Below are positions 46,128 through 57,356 of a stretch of DNA of 64,000 nucleotides, one piece after another. The notes under the pieces are model-generated. The model saw nothing but the letters and a program-made list of their open reading frames with translations, ran no database searches and was not told the DNA's origin. The position numbers and the translations under genes are program-made. The stretch is taken from positions 248,001-312,000 of the forward strand of contig WTXD01000003.1 of NCBI GenBank assembly GCA_022496205.1, in the 5' to 3' direction. Positions within the stretch are counted from its first letter, which is position 1, and the number at the start of each line of letters is the position of its first letter. This DNA is from Gloeopeniophorella convolvens (taxonomy: Eukaryota; Basidiomycota; Agaricomycetes; Russulales).

Positions 46128-49091
46128 TCACGACGACACCCCGCTCGCGAGCGTGCTCGTCGAGAACCGGATATTGTCCGACGCAAGCCGCGCCCCGTCC
46201 GCACCAAGATGCAGCGTCCCGCCCGCGAGCGCGCTCCGCTCCAGCAGGTCGTCCCACTTGTCCTCCTTCTCCTGCGACGTCCACGCCTGCCGCCGCCCCT
46301 TGCCGAGCTCCCGGAACGTCAGCTGCGCCACGCTCGCGCTCCCGCCCGCACCCCGTCCCCGCCGCGCTCCGTCGACCCGCTGCTCAGCGACGCCGAGTCC
46401 CGGCCCGACTGCGCGGGCGGCGCGAGCGCGAGCGCCGCCGCGTGCATCGTGTTCCGCCGCTCGCTGCGCGCGGGCCGAGGAGGTGCCGTCACCACCACCG
46501 CGACGCCGTCGTCCCGCCTGGGCCGCGCCAACGACGACGACGACGGCGGCGGCTGGTGGCGCCCCGTCAGCGACGGCCGCCGCGCAATAAAGTTGTTCAC
46601 GACGTCCGCGACCGAAAACGCAGGTATGTCCGGCGAGCCGCGCTTGCGCGCGCGCGCAGACTCCGCCGCGTCGTGCGAGAGCGAGCGGCGGCGCGCGGGC
46701 GGCGACGACGACGAGCTGCTCTGCGCGCGGGCGCGGGGCGCAGGCGCGGGCATCGGCGGCGGCGGGTCGGCGCCCGCGAACGAGGACATCGACGAGCGCG
46801 ACGAGTGCGAGCGGAAGAAGCGCGTCGACGCGGGCTCTGACTGCGGCGACGAGGACGTGCTCGGGCGGCGCGCGGTCGCGGCCGGCGCTGGCGGTGTTCG
46901 GGCTCGGCGGGGGCCGCGCCGCCCTGGTGGGCACGCCGGTGGCGGTCGACGGGCGGCGCGCGAGGCGTGCGTCGCCGCGCACGGCGCTCATCGACCCCCG
47001 CGAGTCCATGAAGCGGTCTGTGGCGCCGCGGCCGCCCGCCCCTATGCTGCGGGCGGGAGCGCTCGGCGGCGCGGGCCGCTGCATCTCGAACGTCGCGCGC
47101 GGCTGCGGCAGCAGGTCCTTCGGGATCGCGGGGACAGGCGGCGGCGGCGTGTCGGGGACGTAGTACCGGTCGCGCAGGCCACCCGAGCTGATGCGCTTCA
47201 CGAGGCGCCACAAGCGCCCGCCCGCGCCGGTGTCCTCGTCCTTCTCCTTGCCCTTGGCAGGCACGTGTGTCCACGAGCCCGTCGACTCGGGCGTCGACTT
47301 GCTCGAGAGTGGTTGGCTCGAGTGCGGGCCGGGCGAGTCGCCTGCCCCCGCGCTCGCGAACGGCGCCACGGCCTCGTCGACCGAGATCCGGAGCGACTCG
47401 GGCTTGCGCTTTGGCTTGGTCAGGCTCGTCGACCGCCGGCGGTGGTGCTCGCTCGCGCGGCCGCTCGACTTGCGTGGCGTGCCCTCGGGGTCTCCATGAC
47501 CAGTCTCCGAGACGCTTGCGATGCGGCGGAAGCGCGCCGAGACCTTGCGTGACAGTGTCTTGACGGGCTGATTTGGAGCTGCTGGGGCCGCGGGGGGCGC
47601 AGCAGCCGGCGCGCGCCAATCGTAGTCCATTGGCATTGAGTATAGAGACGAGTCCTCCGCGCTGCCTACCGCGACAAGGCGACCAGACGTACTGCCAAAG
47701 ACAGTGTAGTATGGTGTGCCCTCCTCAAGTGCAGAGTTTGTGCTCTGCTGGGAGGCCCGTCTGCCGAACGTGTCAATCCGTGGCGCACCGAGCAACGCCG
47801 AGTCTGGTGGGTCCTCAGCACGAGCAGTCGCCGCAAGGGACTCTCGTCGTATGTCCTGTTCCTTATACGCCTGAGCGATAGCGCCAGCTGGGGTGAGCTT
47901 CCCAGAGCCCGAAGACGGCACAGGGGATGGGGCGGGAGCCCGACTGTCGAGGACGCTCTGCAGCGTCGTCGGACGCTGGCTGCGCGATGGGGCGGCGGAA
48001 GAGCGGATGGCGGTTTGGGTCGGAGATGAGGTTGACGTTTTGCTCGGAAGCGTAGCTGACACCGCAGCACGGTTCTGTCCGGAAGCAGACTTCTTTCTAA
48101 GAAGGTTCCTTTGTCGTGGTTGCGACGAGGAAGCAGGAGACTGCTCATGTGACCCTCCGCTAGATAATATTGATGGACGTGGAGATTTGACAGGGGTCTG
48201 AGGCTGTTGCAATCGCGACTTGCTTGGCCACGCCTCGTTAGAGTCTACTCTTGTGCGTGGGCCAGTGGGAGATTCAGAGTCGGACGTGATGGACAGGGTC
48301 GAGGAGACGCTGGGCGCCGCCGGTTTGCTGAGCAAGCGCTTAACGTCAAGTCGTGATGCGGGAAGCGGGCTTGGGGAGCGCTCGAAGCTTGCGCCATCGG
48401 AGCGATAGCCGGCGAGGGAGAGGTTCGGCGAGCTGGGCGAAGGATGTCGTGCGTCCAGCGGCGAGAGGTGCGTCTGGTACGGCAGGGCTGTGTTGAGACG
48501 ACGAGGGGAACGTGGTGGACGCGGAGAGATGCCGGAGTCTGAGAGGGAACCGGAGTACAACCCGGTTTTGGAGCGCGATGCTACGGCAGCAGAGGACAAC
48601 ATGCCAGCATAAGGCTGCCGCTGCCCAAAGTCGGGGGCATTTGGGCTCGGTTGCCCCAACGGTGTGCGCGGGGCGTCACCGGGGCGGTGGCTAGCGTGGG
48701 GGGAATGGCCTCGTTGCGGCGATTCGGGCGGTAATTTTGAACCTTGAATATATGAACACAGCTGAGGATCAATGAGAATTAAACATGGACAGATTGGTTG
48801 CGTACTGGATCCGGCGTTTTGTAGAGCTACGCGGGCGAGGCCAGGTTGCATGGAGCGGGGGACTGGCGAAGGAATAGCGGAGGGGTTTCGTCGCACTGGG
48901 GAGACATCGTGTGCCGATGCAGAAGACTGTGTAGGAAACATGGTTTGTGTCCGGGTATCGATGCGAGGCGCGGCCGTCGACTTGGCGGCGTCGGAGGGAC
49001 GACGGGAGCGGGTGCGAAGGCTCGCGTTGGAGGAAGAACGCTTGAGACGATGCTCATATAGTTCTTGTTCAGGTGATGTAAAAAAGGCCAT
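46128..49091 (-). CDS. Large Ser/Pro-rich protein of unknown function
   Basis: I do not recognise the family. Start is ATG 49091 (MAFFTSPEQELYEHRLKRSS), stop 46128. The protein, around 980 residues, is mostly disordered and Ser/Pro-rich. Ordered-looking islands include RLDVKRLLSKPA near 48330, DTFGRRASQQSTNSALEEGT with YYTVFGSTSGRLVAVGSAED near 47700, and LWRLVKRISSGGLRDRYYVP near 47180. The C-terminus has FRELGKGRRQAWTSQEKEDK and WDDLLERSALAGGTLHLGAD. Between about 46890 and 46335 the sensible reading (SSFAGADPPPPMPAPAP, IPAFSVADVVNNFIARRPSL) is in another frame, so frame breaks near 46885 (two-base equivalent) and 46335 are inferred. RxxS sites and basic patches suggest a phosphoprotein. 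Confidence 0.65.
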   Translation of the reverse strand: MAFFTSPEQELYEHRLKRSSSNASLRTRSRRPSDAAKSTAAPRIDTRTQTMFPTQSSASAHDVSPVRRNPSAIPSPVPRSMQPGLARVALQNAGSSTQPICPCLILIDPQLCSYIQGSKLPPESPQRGHSPHASHRPGDAPRTPLGQPSPNAPDFGQRQPYAGMLSSAAVASRSKTGLYSGSLSDSGISPRPPRSPRRLNTALPYQTHLSPLDARHPSPSSPNLSLAGYRSDGASFERSPSPLPASRLDVKRLLSKPAAPSVSSTLSITSDSESPTGPRTRVDSNEAWPSKSRLQQPQTPVKSPRPSILSSGGSHEQSPASSSQPRQRNLLRKKSASGQNRAAVSATLPSKTSTSSPTQTAIRSSAAPSRSQRPTTLQSVLDSRAPAPSPVPSSGSGKLTPAGAIAQAYKEQDIRRESLAATARAEDPPDSALLGAPRIDTFGRRASQQSTNSALEEGTPYYTVFGSTSGRLVAVGSAEDSSLYSMPMDYDWRAPAAAPPAAPAAPNQPVKTLSRKVSARFRRIASVSETGHGDPEGTPRKSSGRASEHHRRRSTSLTKPKRKPESLRISVDEAVAPFASAGAGDSPGPHSSQPLSSKSTPESTGSWTHVPAKGKEKDEDTGAGGRLWRLVKRISSGGLRDRYYVPDTPPPPVPAIPKDLLPQPRATFEMQRPAPPSAPARSIGAGGRGATDRFMDSRGSMSAVRGDARLARRPSTATGVPTRAARPPPSPNTASAGRDRAPPEHVLVAAVRARVDALLPLALVALVDVLVRGRRPAAADARACAPRPRAEQLVVVAARAPPLALARRGGVCARAQARLAGHTCVFGRGRREQLYCAAAVADGAPPAAAVVVVVGAAQAGRRRRGGGDGTSSARAQRAAEHDARGGARARAARAVGPGLGVAEQRVDGARRGRGAGGSASVAQLTFRELGKGRRQAWTSQEKEDKWDDLLERSALAGGTLHLGADGARLASDNIRFSTSTLASGVSS

Positions 49092-50113
49092 GCGAAAAAG
49101 GGACTCTAGATCATGTAATTAGCGGATAGGGACGGGGGAGCAGGGGCGGTGCCTGTCAACGTACAGGGAGCAGGCTCGATCGTAACCGGACGGGACTAGC
49201 GTGAACTGCGTGGATGGTCCAAGAAAAGCCTGTGCGCGAGGGAAGGGGGAAATGAGGGATAAGAATGATCAGGTGGGATGATTAGTCGAACGCACATGTA
49301 TATTGGGGAGCGGCGACTGGGAATAGGTGAGCGCTCCACCACGACGGAAATATCAGCGGTGACTCGGGAAATGGGATAGACGTGGGAGGCGAGTTGTGGG
49401 GACGTGCTCTGAAGACAACGTGGAGGTTACGAGCCGCGGAGGGGATGTTGTGTAGTGTTGGGATATGTCGGGGAGGATAGATGGGGCAAGGAGGACCTGT
49501 TCCAGACTGTCCAAGAAAAGGGAGGCAAGAGGCGGGTAGGCGGGTAGAGAGGAGACAAGCCGAGCACGCAGTGCGGGTGAGGCAAAAGGAGCGGAAGGGA
49601 CAAAAGAGCGAAAAAAGGAGCGACGGGGAGAGAAAGCTGGACACGTGGTGGTGAGGGAATCCGTTTGGAGCGAGGAGAGCGATAGGCCAAGATATGAAGG
49701 AGACGAAGCGCCGGAGGCGGCCCAAGCGAAGTCAGATGCCCTTGCCGCGACGCGAGCTGGGCGAGAGAACGTACCCGAGCCGAGGCGGGCGATGCGGGCG
49801 AGGCACGCGGCGAGAAATATCGCGAGACGCGCCGGGGGAGAGCCCGGCCAGCTGAGGCTGCCAGAGGAGGGCGCGACAGCTGCGAAACCATCCGAAGCGG
49901 CAAAGGCGAGCGCCGAGCGGGCGACGGGCGCGGTTCCGCCGACCATTCCTTATTTGGGTTACGATAGCAACAGAGCAGCGAAATGGAATCGGAATCTGCC
50001 GATCGCCCCCGTCGGTCCCTTCACACGTCACAGGCACGTCCCCATTCCTTCCTCTCCACCGTCGCTGCACCTCGCTGCATGCTGCACGCGTAAAGCGCCC
50101 TCTCCCTCCCACC
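49092..50113. promoter_or_regulatory. Divergent 1.0 kb spacer between Ser/Pro-rich gene and IST2
   Basis: The + strand is purine-rich at about 49200-49260 and 49560-49640. Overlapping Ser/Pro/Leu-rich open frames on the minus strand at 49282-49946 look like low-complexity shadows without family support. I see no gene. Confidence 0.45.
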
Positions 50114-52488
50114 ATGCTCCCTCACGTTGACCTCGTCGTCGTCTTCCGCGCCTCTGCCGTACACTACTCAAAGCAGCAGGCACGAGACGATGCCAAACAA
50201 GCCGAGGAACAGTACACCCGCCTTCTCACCCTCCTCCGAACATCCGGCCTCCAGGCCGTAGGGCGCCGTGGCGAGCGTCAAGGCCAGCTTGTCATCCTCG
50301 TTCGCTCCTCAGATCAGCAGCTACATCGCCTGGTCCAACGCGAACGGCATGTTTCCTCTCTTCTCTCTCCCTCCTTGATCGCCCTCTAACTCCCCTCTGC
50401 AGCCACTCGGATTTTCTATATGGTCTCTCGACCTCCGCCGTCCCTGCTTCGGCCCAGCAGCTCGATCTCGCGGCCCTCCAGCCCTCTGAACGCTTACGGC
50501 TGATCTACGCCTATGTCACCTCCACTTCCTCGGACGGTGGCTTGGGCGTCCACCCTGACGACCCTGCTTGGACCCGTGTGGAGTCTGTCATGGCCCTACA
50601 CGACCCGGAGTTCAATGACGTTTGGATCCGCTCCCTCACAACCCGCAACATACGCTATGAACAGCTTGATGTAATTCGTACTCAAGTATGTCCGAGTATC
50701 AACACGTGTGGCGTCTCCTAACCCCTCGTGTCTTCCAGTTTGGCGAAGCCGTCGCCTTTTATTTTGCTTTCCTTGCTCGTATACTCGCGCTCTCTTTTTC
50801 ATCTCTTTCGCAGGTCTCGCAACATATTACTTTGGCCATGCTTACTCGCTCCTCTATTCATCCTTCCTCTTTGTCTGGTCCGTCGTCTTTGTCGAGTACT
50901 GGCGCATCCGCGAGCGCATATACTCTGTCGGATGGGGATGTCAAGGCTCAGTCCGCGTGGAGAAACACCGGCCACGTTACGCCGAGGGCCACCCCTGGTG
51001 GAAACGAGAATTGAAGATCCTCGCAAGCGTGCCCGTGATCCTCCTCTTTGCAACCATCTTATTTGTCCTCCTTACGGCCATTTTCATTTTCGAGGCTTTC
51101 GTAACGACCTTATACACCGGCCCAGGGCACGAATACATCGTAGGCACTCCCTGACCGTAATCTCCGGTCGCAACGTCTAAAGGCGCCTTTTCATTACAGT
51201 CGTTTGCCCCTACCGTCCTCTTCATCGCCGTCATCCCCCGTTTCCTCGCAGTCTACCAGACGCGCGCGCAGAACCTGACTCAATGGGAGAACCACCGGCA
51301 CCAGTCCACGTTTGACGCCTCCCTGACGACCAAGACGTTCGCGCTGTCTGCCATCGTTGCCTACCTCGGCCTCGCCCTCTCGGCGTTCATCTACGTGCCG
51401 TTCGGCGAGACCGTCATGAACAACGTGCAGCACATCCTGCGCGTCACCACAGGCACCGTCTCCTCCCTCGCCGCCGCCTCCGGCCTCAACGCGACCGCAA
51501 AGGACAGCCCCGCGATCTTCGAGGCGGACGCGCGCGCCGCGCACGGCAAGCTCAGCAGCGCGCGCCTGCAGAACCAGATGTTCGCGTACACGGTCACGAA
51601 CCAGGCGATCAACTTCTTCCTCGAGGTCGGCCTGCCCTTCCTCACGCGCGCGCTGGCCTCCGCGCGCGCGGGCAAGCGCCGCCCCTCGCTGTCCAGCCCG
51701 GGCGCGGGCACGCCGAAGAAGAAGCGCGTCGGCTTCGAGGACGAGCCCGCCGGCGGCGCGCGCGGCGAGCGCGAGTTCCTCGAGCGCGTCCGCCGCGAGG
51801 TCGCCCTCCCCGAGTACGACCTCTTCGCGGACTATTCCGAGATGGTCACGCAGTTCGGCTACGTCGCGCTCTGGTCGACCATCTGGCCGCTCGCGCCCGG
51901 TGCGCCGCCGCCATCCCTCTCCCGCGCGTTCCCTGCAGGCTGACGCTAGCTGATGCGCGCGCAGCGATGGCGCTGCTGAACAACGTCGTCGAGCTCCGCG
52001 CGGACGCGTTCAAGATCGCCACGCACTGCCGCCGCCCGCTGCCCAAGCGCACCGACACGATCGGCCCGTGGCTCGAGTGCCTCGCCGCGCTCGCCTGGGC
52101 CGGCGCGCTCACCAACGCCGCGCTCGTCTACCTCTTCCGCCCCGCCGCCGCCGCCGCCGCGCCGCTCTCGACCGCCGCCGGGCACCAGCACCCGCGCCCC
52201 GCGCTGCTCGCGCCCGCGCTGCTGCTCGCGCTCGGCGCGAGCCACGGGTACATCGTCCTGCGCGCGGCCGCGCGGCATGTGCTCGAGCGCGTGCTGTGGG
52301 TCGGCAGTGCGGCGCAGGCGCGCACGGAGCGCGCTGCGCGCGAGGTCAAGGAGCGATACCTCGCGGGCGTCGAGGGCGCGGGCGCCGCGCCGCCGACACC
52401 CGCGGCTGACGACGGGGCGGCGGCGAGCGAGTTCTGGGGCTTTGACGAGGGGATTGACGAGATCCGCAAGGGGATCAAGGAGGCGTAG
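50114..52488 (+). CDS. IST2: Anoctamin/TMEM16 family protein (Ist2-like)
   Basis: TMEM16 proteins are lipid scramblases or ion channels; yeast Ist2 also tethers ER to plasma membrane. Start is ATG 50114 (MLPHVDLVVVFRASAVHYSK), stop TAG 52486-52488. A cytosolic N-terminal domain holds QQLDLAALQPSERLRLIYAY and ITSPEGG-like turns. The membrane part starts with FGEAVAFYFAFL, then FFISFAGLATYYFGHAYSLL, VWSVVFVEYWRIRERIYSVG and LASVPVILLFATILFVLLTA. Further segments include FAPTVLFIAVIPRFLAVYQT, TKTFALSAIVAYLGLALSAF and LPEYDLFADYSEMVTQFGYV, the conserved FxDYxEMxxQFGY region with calcium-site acids. The tail EFWGFDEGIDEIRKGIKEA is short, unlike the long yeast Ist2 tail. One in-exon frame break near 50773 fits one missing base. 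Confidence 0.92.
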
Positions 52489-52864
52489 GCACGGGGGGTT
52501 CGTGGATCTATACGGTGCTACATGATAAGTTTACTCTGCTGTTGTGTGCATGTATTCTAGTCCTATGCAGTGCTACTGCGGCACCATCATCGCTTGTCGG
52601 CTCGCTGTTTCGCTCCCAATGCACGAACGTACCAACGGAGATGCGCCTCGTATTTTAGCATGCACGCAGTGCACTCAGTACTTAGAGTGGTAACAACAAC
52701 ACAACGCCGGTTCATCGAACAACATATACGACTTAAAGTACTAAGTACTCGCTGCCGCGCAGCCCAATAGCGCTGCACGACCATCCAATCCAAGAGCCGA
52801 CAGAACAGTCTCAAAGACACAGGTATATCCGTCCTCCGCCCTCCACACACACGCGCGCGCGTTT
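52489..52864. other. Convergent spacer between IST2 and HSE1
   Basis: This 376 bp contains two 3' flanks, with lower GC than the exons and a CGCGCG run near 52853. No gene is seen. Confidence 0.5.
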
Positions 52865-55599
52865 TCACGCGCCGACGCCCGGCTCGCTGCCCACGCGCAT
52901 CTGCGCAAACTGGCCCTGCAGCTGCTGCTGCCACGGCGCGTGCGCGTTCTCTGCGCCCACACCCGCGCCCGCGCTCGCAGGCCCCGATCCGACGCCCGCG
53001 CCGTCCGCCCCAGCAGGCTCGGCGTACGGGTTCGGCAGCGAGTTCGCGCGCGCGGCGGGGGGCTCCTCGTGCTGCGGCGTGACGCCGGGCACGGAGAAAA
53101 AGTAGACCGCGCCGGTCGGGTCCGTCCCGCCCTGCGCGTAGTACTGCGCCCACGCCTGCACGTTCTGGTCCGGGTACGTCGCGGCGGGGTCGAACACGAA
53201 CGGCGGGCCGGCCTGTTGCTGTTGGGGGTGCGCTTCGGTCGGCGAGGGCTGCTGTGGTTGTGGCTGCCCCTGCAGCTGCGGTGCGCCATACGACGGCTGC
53301 CGCCCGACGCCCGCGCGCGGGTCCGGCGCGTGCTGTTCCAAGGACTGTTGGTGCTGCGACTGCGGATGGGGTTGAGCTGCGATTGGAGCGACGCTTGCGA
53401 TTGCAAGTGTTGTGTGTATGGCTGCGGCTGCGCTTGTTGCTGCTGAGGCTGCTGCTGTACCTGGGGCTGGGGTTGCACTTGAGATTGCTGCTGATGCTGA
53501 GGTTGCACCTGTGGCTGCGCCTGCACCGGCTGGACAGCGGGCTCGGCCTGCTGCTGCTGCTGCTGCTGAGGATACCACGGCGCGCGGTCGTCCTGCGCCG
53601 GGTACGGCTGCACGTACGCCGTCTGTGGCTGCGGCTGCGGCGCGGGCGCGGCCTGCTGCGCTTGCGGCTGTCCCTGCGGCTGCGGCGCGCCGTACGACGG
53701 CTGCCGCCCGACGCCCGCGCGGAGGTCCGGCGCGGGCCCGCCCTGCTGCGCTACGCTGCGGCAGGCGCAGGGTACGCGTTGTAGCCCGCCTGGTCGTAGA
53801 CGCTCGGGTTCCAGCCGTACGCCTGGGGCTGCTGCTGCTGGCCCTGCGCGCGCGACTCGGCGCGCGGGAAGCCGGGCTGCGGCTGGCCGTATGCGTTGCG
53901 CTGCTGCTCGTAGTCTGTGGGCCGCCGGGAGGGACCGACGTCAGTGGGTGAGCGCGCTGCGCGGGGGAGGCACGCACATTCGGAATGCCGCGCGAGGCTG
54001 TCTTCCATCATGCGATCGAAGATGGTGCGTGCGCGGACGAAGCTCTCGTTCATCGCGACCAGGTCCGCTGGACGACGCGCAAAAATAATCAGCGCCACGA
54101 GGATGCGGCGTAGTGCTCGGCACACATACCGCGCTTCTGGCTGTACCTGTCGATCAGCTTGACGATCTTTGGGCGGAGGGTCATGCATGAACGGTACAGC
54201 TCCTGGATCTCGTCGTTGTCGCAAGGTTGTCTTTCGCGGGGTCCAAGGTGCGCAGCATCGTTAACAGGCGATCGACATTGGCTGCCTGCGAGAACACCGA
54301 CGCTTCTTGCTGTGCCTCAGCCGCGAGTTCGTTCACCGTAGGCTCGGGTAGAGGTTCCTAAAACCCGTATTTGAGTTACCGCGAGAAGGGCAGAGGCAGA
54401 GCGAACGCACGACATAGTTGACGGGGAAGATACCTGTGCGGCCCTTCAATTGTCCTCGCCACCAGTCTTTGTACTCGCGGTTGACGACCTTGATAATGTC
54501 GTCCTTATCAAATGCGAGCTCGTTCGGCTCGGTGGGTTCAAATGTATGCAGCGCGCGCACGCGCGTGACGCCGTACACTTCCGTGGATGGCGTGGGCGAG
54601 GTCGGCGCGGCGCTCTCGGGCGGGGACGGCTCCGCGGGCCCAGGGGCGGGTCGCGCCTGGGCGCGCATGTCCGCGGACGGGACGTATCCGCTCGAGTGCG
54701 GCGGCTGGCGCGCCGATGACGAAGTAGATGAGCCTCCGGGCTGATAAGTTATGCTGGCCTGGGACCCAGAGCCGCCGGCGCCGCTCGATGACGCGAGTGA
54801 GTACTCGTTCCAGTTGCGGTGGCCGCCCTTGTCCTGCATGGAGAGCTCGAGCACGCGCTGCAGCTCCTCCTCCTCGCGCCTGCGGACGTCGTCGTCGTCG
54901 CGGGGTGGTGGCTCATCGGTCTGTTCGAACCTGTAGTCTGTGATGAATAGATTTAGAAGTGACTCGGGTTGGGTGGAACGCGAGGCTGTACTCTTTGCCT
55001 TGAGGCTGTCGTAGCATTCTTCCATGATACCGAGATTTGGATCGTTCTCAAACTCTTGTGCCCACATGGCGATAAGCATCAGCGCCCTATGCCTAACCTT
55101 GTCATGGGTAGTCTGCGTAATACCGAGCAAGTTCAGAACGCACAAGAAAGAAAGGATCAGAGGGGCCACGTACGCGATCAGTGATCAATCTTTCGAGTGC
55201 CTGGGTGAACGCCCTCGACGCGATCTCGCTGTGGAGGTCCTTGCCGCAGTTCTTGGAGAGAGCCTCTGTAAGAGTGAGGGAATATAGCTGAACATTGGGG
55301 TTGCGGTGCGCAAGCCGTTTCAGGACGGCTGCGATGACGTTGCGTGCGCTAACAAGATTCCCGTGAGCATCGGCAAAGGAAGAAACAGGGGGTGAGGGAA
55401 CGCACCCCTGCTCCCCCTCGTCCTGAACTTTATCGCACAAGTTGAGGATAGCTCCCAATTTTCACCTGTGAGGGTCTCATCCGTTGTTTTGACTAGGTGA
55501 GAAGAGTTGGATGAACAGTGTGTCAGGAGCACTGAAGTGATTTGCGTCAGTCTACGCACCGACAACGTCGTCGTAAGGGTTGAGCGGGGCTTTGAACAT
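52865..55599 (-). CDS. HSE1: Hse1, ESCRT-0 subunit (VHS, UIM, SH3, GAT-like, Gln/Pro-rich tail)
   Basis: Hse1 with Vps27 sorts ubiquitinated membrane proteins at endosomes. Start is ATG 55599 (MFKAPLNPYDDVV), stop 52865. The VHS domain includes KTTDETLTGENWELILNLCD, VIAAVLKRLAHRNPNVQLYS, LTLTEALSKNCGKDLHSEIA and HRALMLIAMWAQEFENDPNL. A UIM follows, REEEELQRVLELSMQDKGG near 54840. The SH3 domain is ALHTFEPTEPNELAFDKDDI to WWRGQLKGRTGIFPVNYV near 54430. A helical segment LDPAKDNLADNDEIQELYRS leads to a Gln/Pro/Tyr-rich tail of about 350 residues. Two in-exon frame breaks in the tail, near 53755 and at GGGG 53368-53371, each fit one missing base. The domain order is exactly that of Hse1. Confidence 0.94.
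53262..53734 (-). repeat. Two 69 bp direct copies in the HSE1 tail
   Basis: Copies at 53262-53330 and 53666-53734 differ at six positions by my count. Both encode RAGVGRQPSYGAPQ followed by QGQPQ. The offset is 404 bp, one short of a multiple of three, so the peptides match only if a base is missing between them. The DNA between is CAG/CTG- and Gln-rich. Confidence 0.85.
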
Positions 55600-56734
55600 G
55601 GGTCCTACTCTGGTGCGAGCAGATGATAAATAGGAAGAGGATGTACAGAGTCAAAGACGGGGGGTGTATCTGTGCTGCGGAACGATAATGGAGAGTGGGA
55701 CAAGCCGGAAGCTGAGGTGGTGACGAGAGGCGACGTCCCAATCCGGGAACAGCTCAGCTCAGGCACCGCGGCCCGCTCCAGCTGCTCTCCATCTCTCCTA
55801 CCCCAACTTGTTGCGAGGACACGCGGCTCACACCCCAGCTAGGGCCCGTTCTTCGTTGCTCAGATCTCGGGCAAACCCCTTCTTATAATCTGGGCTCTAA
55901 CCAGTCAATAACATAGCTGCTGTAGTTGGAGTAACACGCGTGATGGCCACTGCTCACCTATCCTCGTAGCTTCCTAGCAGGAAGTGGGGCGTGTTCTTTC
56001 TCGGGGCACATCGTCATGCTCCCTGCGGCGACACGTTTGAATCTTCTGGAGGCCGCCGATTGTTGAAGGATGAAAAGCTGGCTTCTCGTACCAAGGCTAC
56101 CGTAACGTCTCCAGAGCTACAAGGATGTCCTCAAGCCTCGTTCTGATGGTGCGCTCTTTCGCTGAGGCATGAACACGAGAAATTCCACTGCGATCGTGAT
56201 CTCAGGAATAGCTCGCGCAGGGGCTGCAGGCACGCATCGCAATCTATACCGCGTGCGAGAAATCATACAGTCAATTCTTCACCACAACCTCGACCCGCTG
56301 CAATCCCTCGTACTATACTCTTCTAACCTGTGCGTCGCCCTTGTATGTAAGAGGCAACAGTCAGGTGCCCCGCTCCTGTTGATGGCACCGGGATTGTAAC
56401 GCTTCAAGTAGGCCAATTCCAACGAGACGTGAGACCTACGTTCTAGGATACGTCCCGGGAATACAGTCGCAGTCGATTGTAGTGGATCGGTAGTTACATT
56501 CTGTCCTCGCTTTAGTACTTTGAAATCGAGCAACTCGAAGGCTCGTCGACCCTTCTCAATGCTCGCTGTAATTAAGTCTTCAAACGTGAGGAAAGAGAGA
56601 TTATCTGTGCAGGTGCGGGGCGCGGGCCGTCTTCGGTAGCAGAGAGCCCGATCCGAGTGGAAGAGTGGCCCGGGCGCAGACTCAGCGCTCGAAACCAAAT
56701 ACAACAGTCCGCGACCACCACGACCACCACGACG
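55600..56734. promoter_or_regulatory. Divergent 1.1 kb spacer between HSE1 and MMS2
   Basis: The spacer has near-even base composition. The open frame at 56279-56845 (-) overlaps the MMS2 exon 1 and has no family signature. I see no gene, tRNA or repeat. Confidence 0.5.
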
Positions 56735-57356
56735 ATGGCCAAGGGTGCGCCCCCCGCGCCGCCCGCTGCCCCCCAGCTGACCACCGCCCGCAGTCCCACG
56801 CAACTTCCGCCTGCTCGAGGAGCTCGAAAAGGGCGAGAAGGGCATCGGCGACGGCTCGTGCTCCTACGGCCTCGAAGACGGCGACGACATCTTCATGTCC
56901 AACTGGAACGGCACGATCATCGGCCCCGGGCACGTACGTCCTCCCCCTCCTCTCTCCTCCTCTCCCATCCCCCCCGCGCACACCTTCGGCCCCGCGCTGA
57001 CACGCCCACGCCCACGCTCCCCCGACAGACGGTGCACGAGAACCGCATCTACTCGCTCAAGATCTACTGCGGCGAGAGCTACCCCGACAGCCCGCCGACG
57101 ATCCAGTTCGTCTCGCGCATCAACCTCCCCTTCGTCTCGCCCGTCGACGGGCGCGTCGAGCCCTCAAAGCTGAACGTGCTCTCCAACTGGCGGCGCACTA
57201 GCAGCCTCGAGACGATCCTCGTCGAGATCCGCCGGTGCGCCCCCCTCTCCCCCCCTAGCCCGATCCAGCCCGCCGCCGTGCTGACACCGGCGCAGCGAGA
57301 TGGCGTCGTTCAACAACCGCAAGCTCCCTCAGCCGCCCGAGGGCTCGACCTTCTGA
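56735..57356 (+). CDS. MMS2: Ubiquitin E2 variant Mms2 (UEV)
   Basis: Mms2 pairs with Ubc13 to build K63-linked ubiquitin chains in DNA damage tolerance. Exon 1 is only ten bases (ATG GCC AAG G), from ATG 56735; a GTGCGC...CGCAG intron follows. Next come [60 protein letters not shown] and [20 protein letters not shown]. The end is [20 protein letters not shown], then [18 protein letters not shown]; stop TGA 57354-57356. The catalytic Cys position of active E2s is absent, as expected for a UEV. About 140 residues; all exons join in frame. Confidence 0.96.

Noticed and set aside
44268..47552. Open frames of 396 and 517 codons on the + strand
   Set aside because: Arg/Ala-rich shadows of the minus-strand orphan genes; no family features.
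49282..49946. Cluster of overlapping Ser/Pro/Leu-rich open frames on the minus strand
   Set aside because: Three overlapping frames of similar composition arise from one purine-rich tract; nothing suggests translation.
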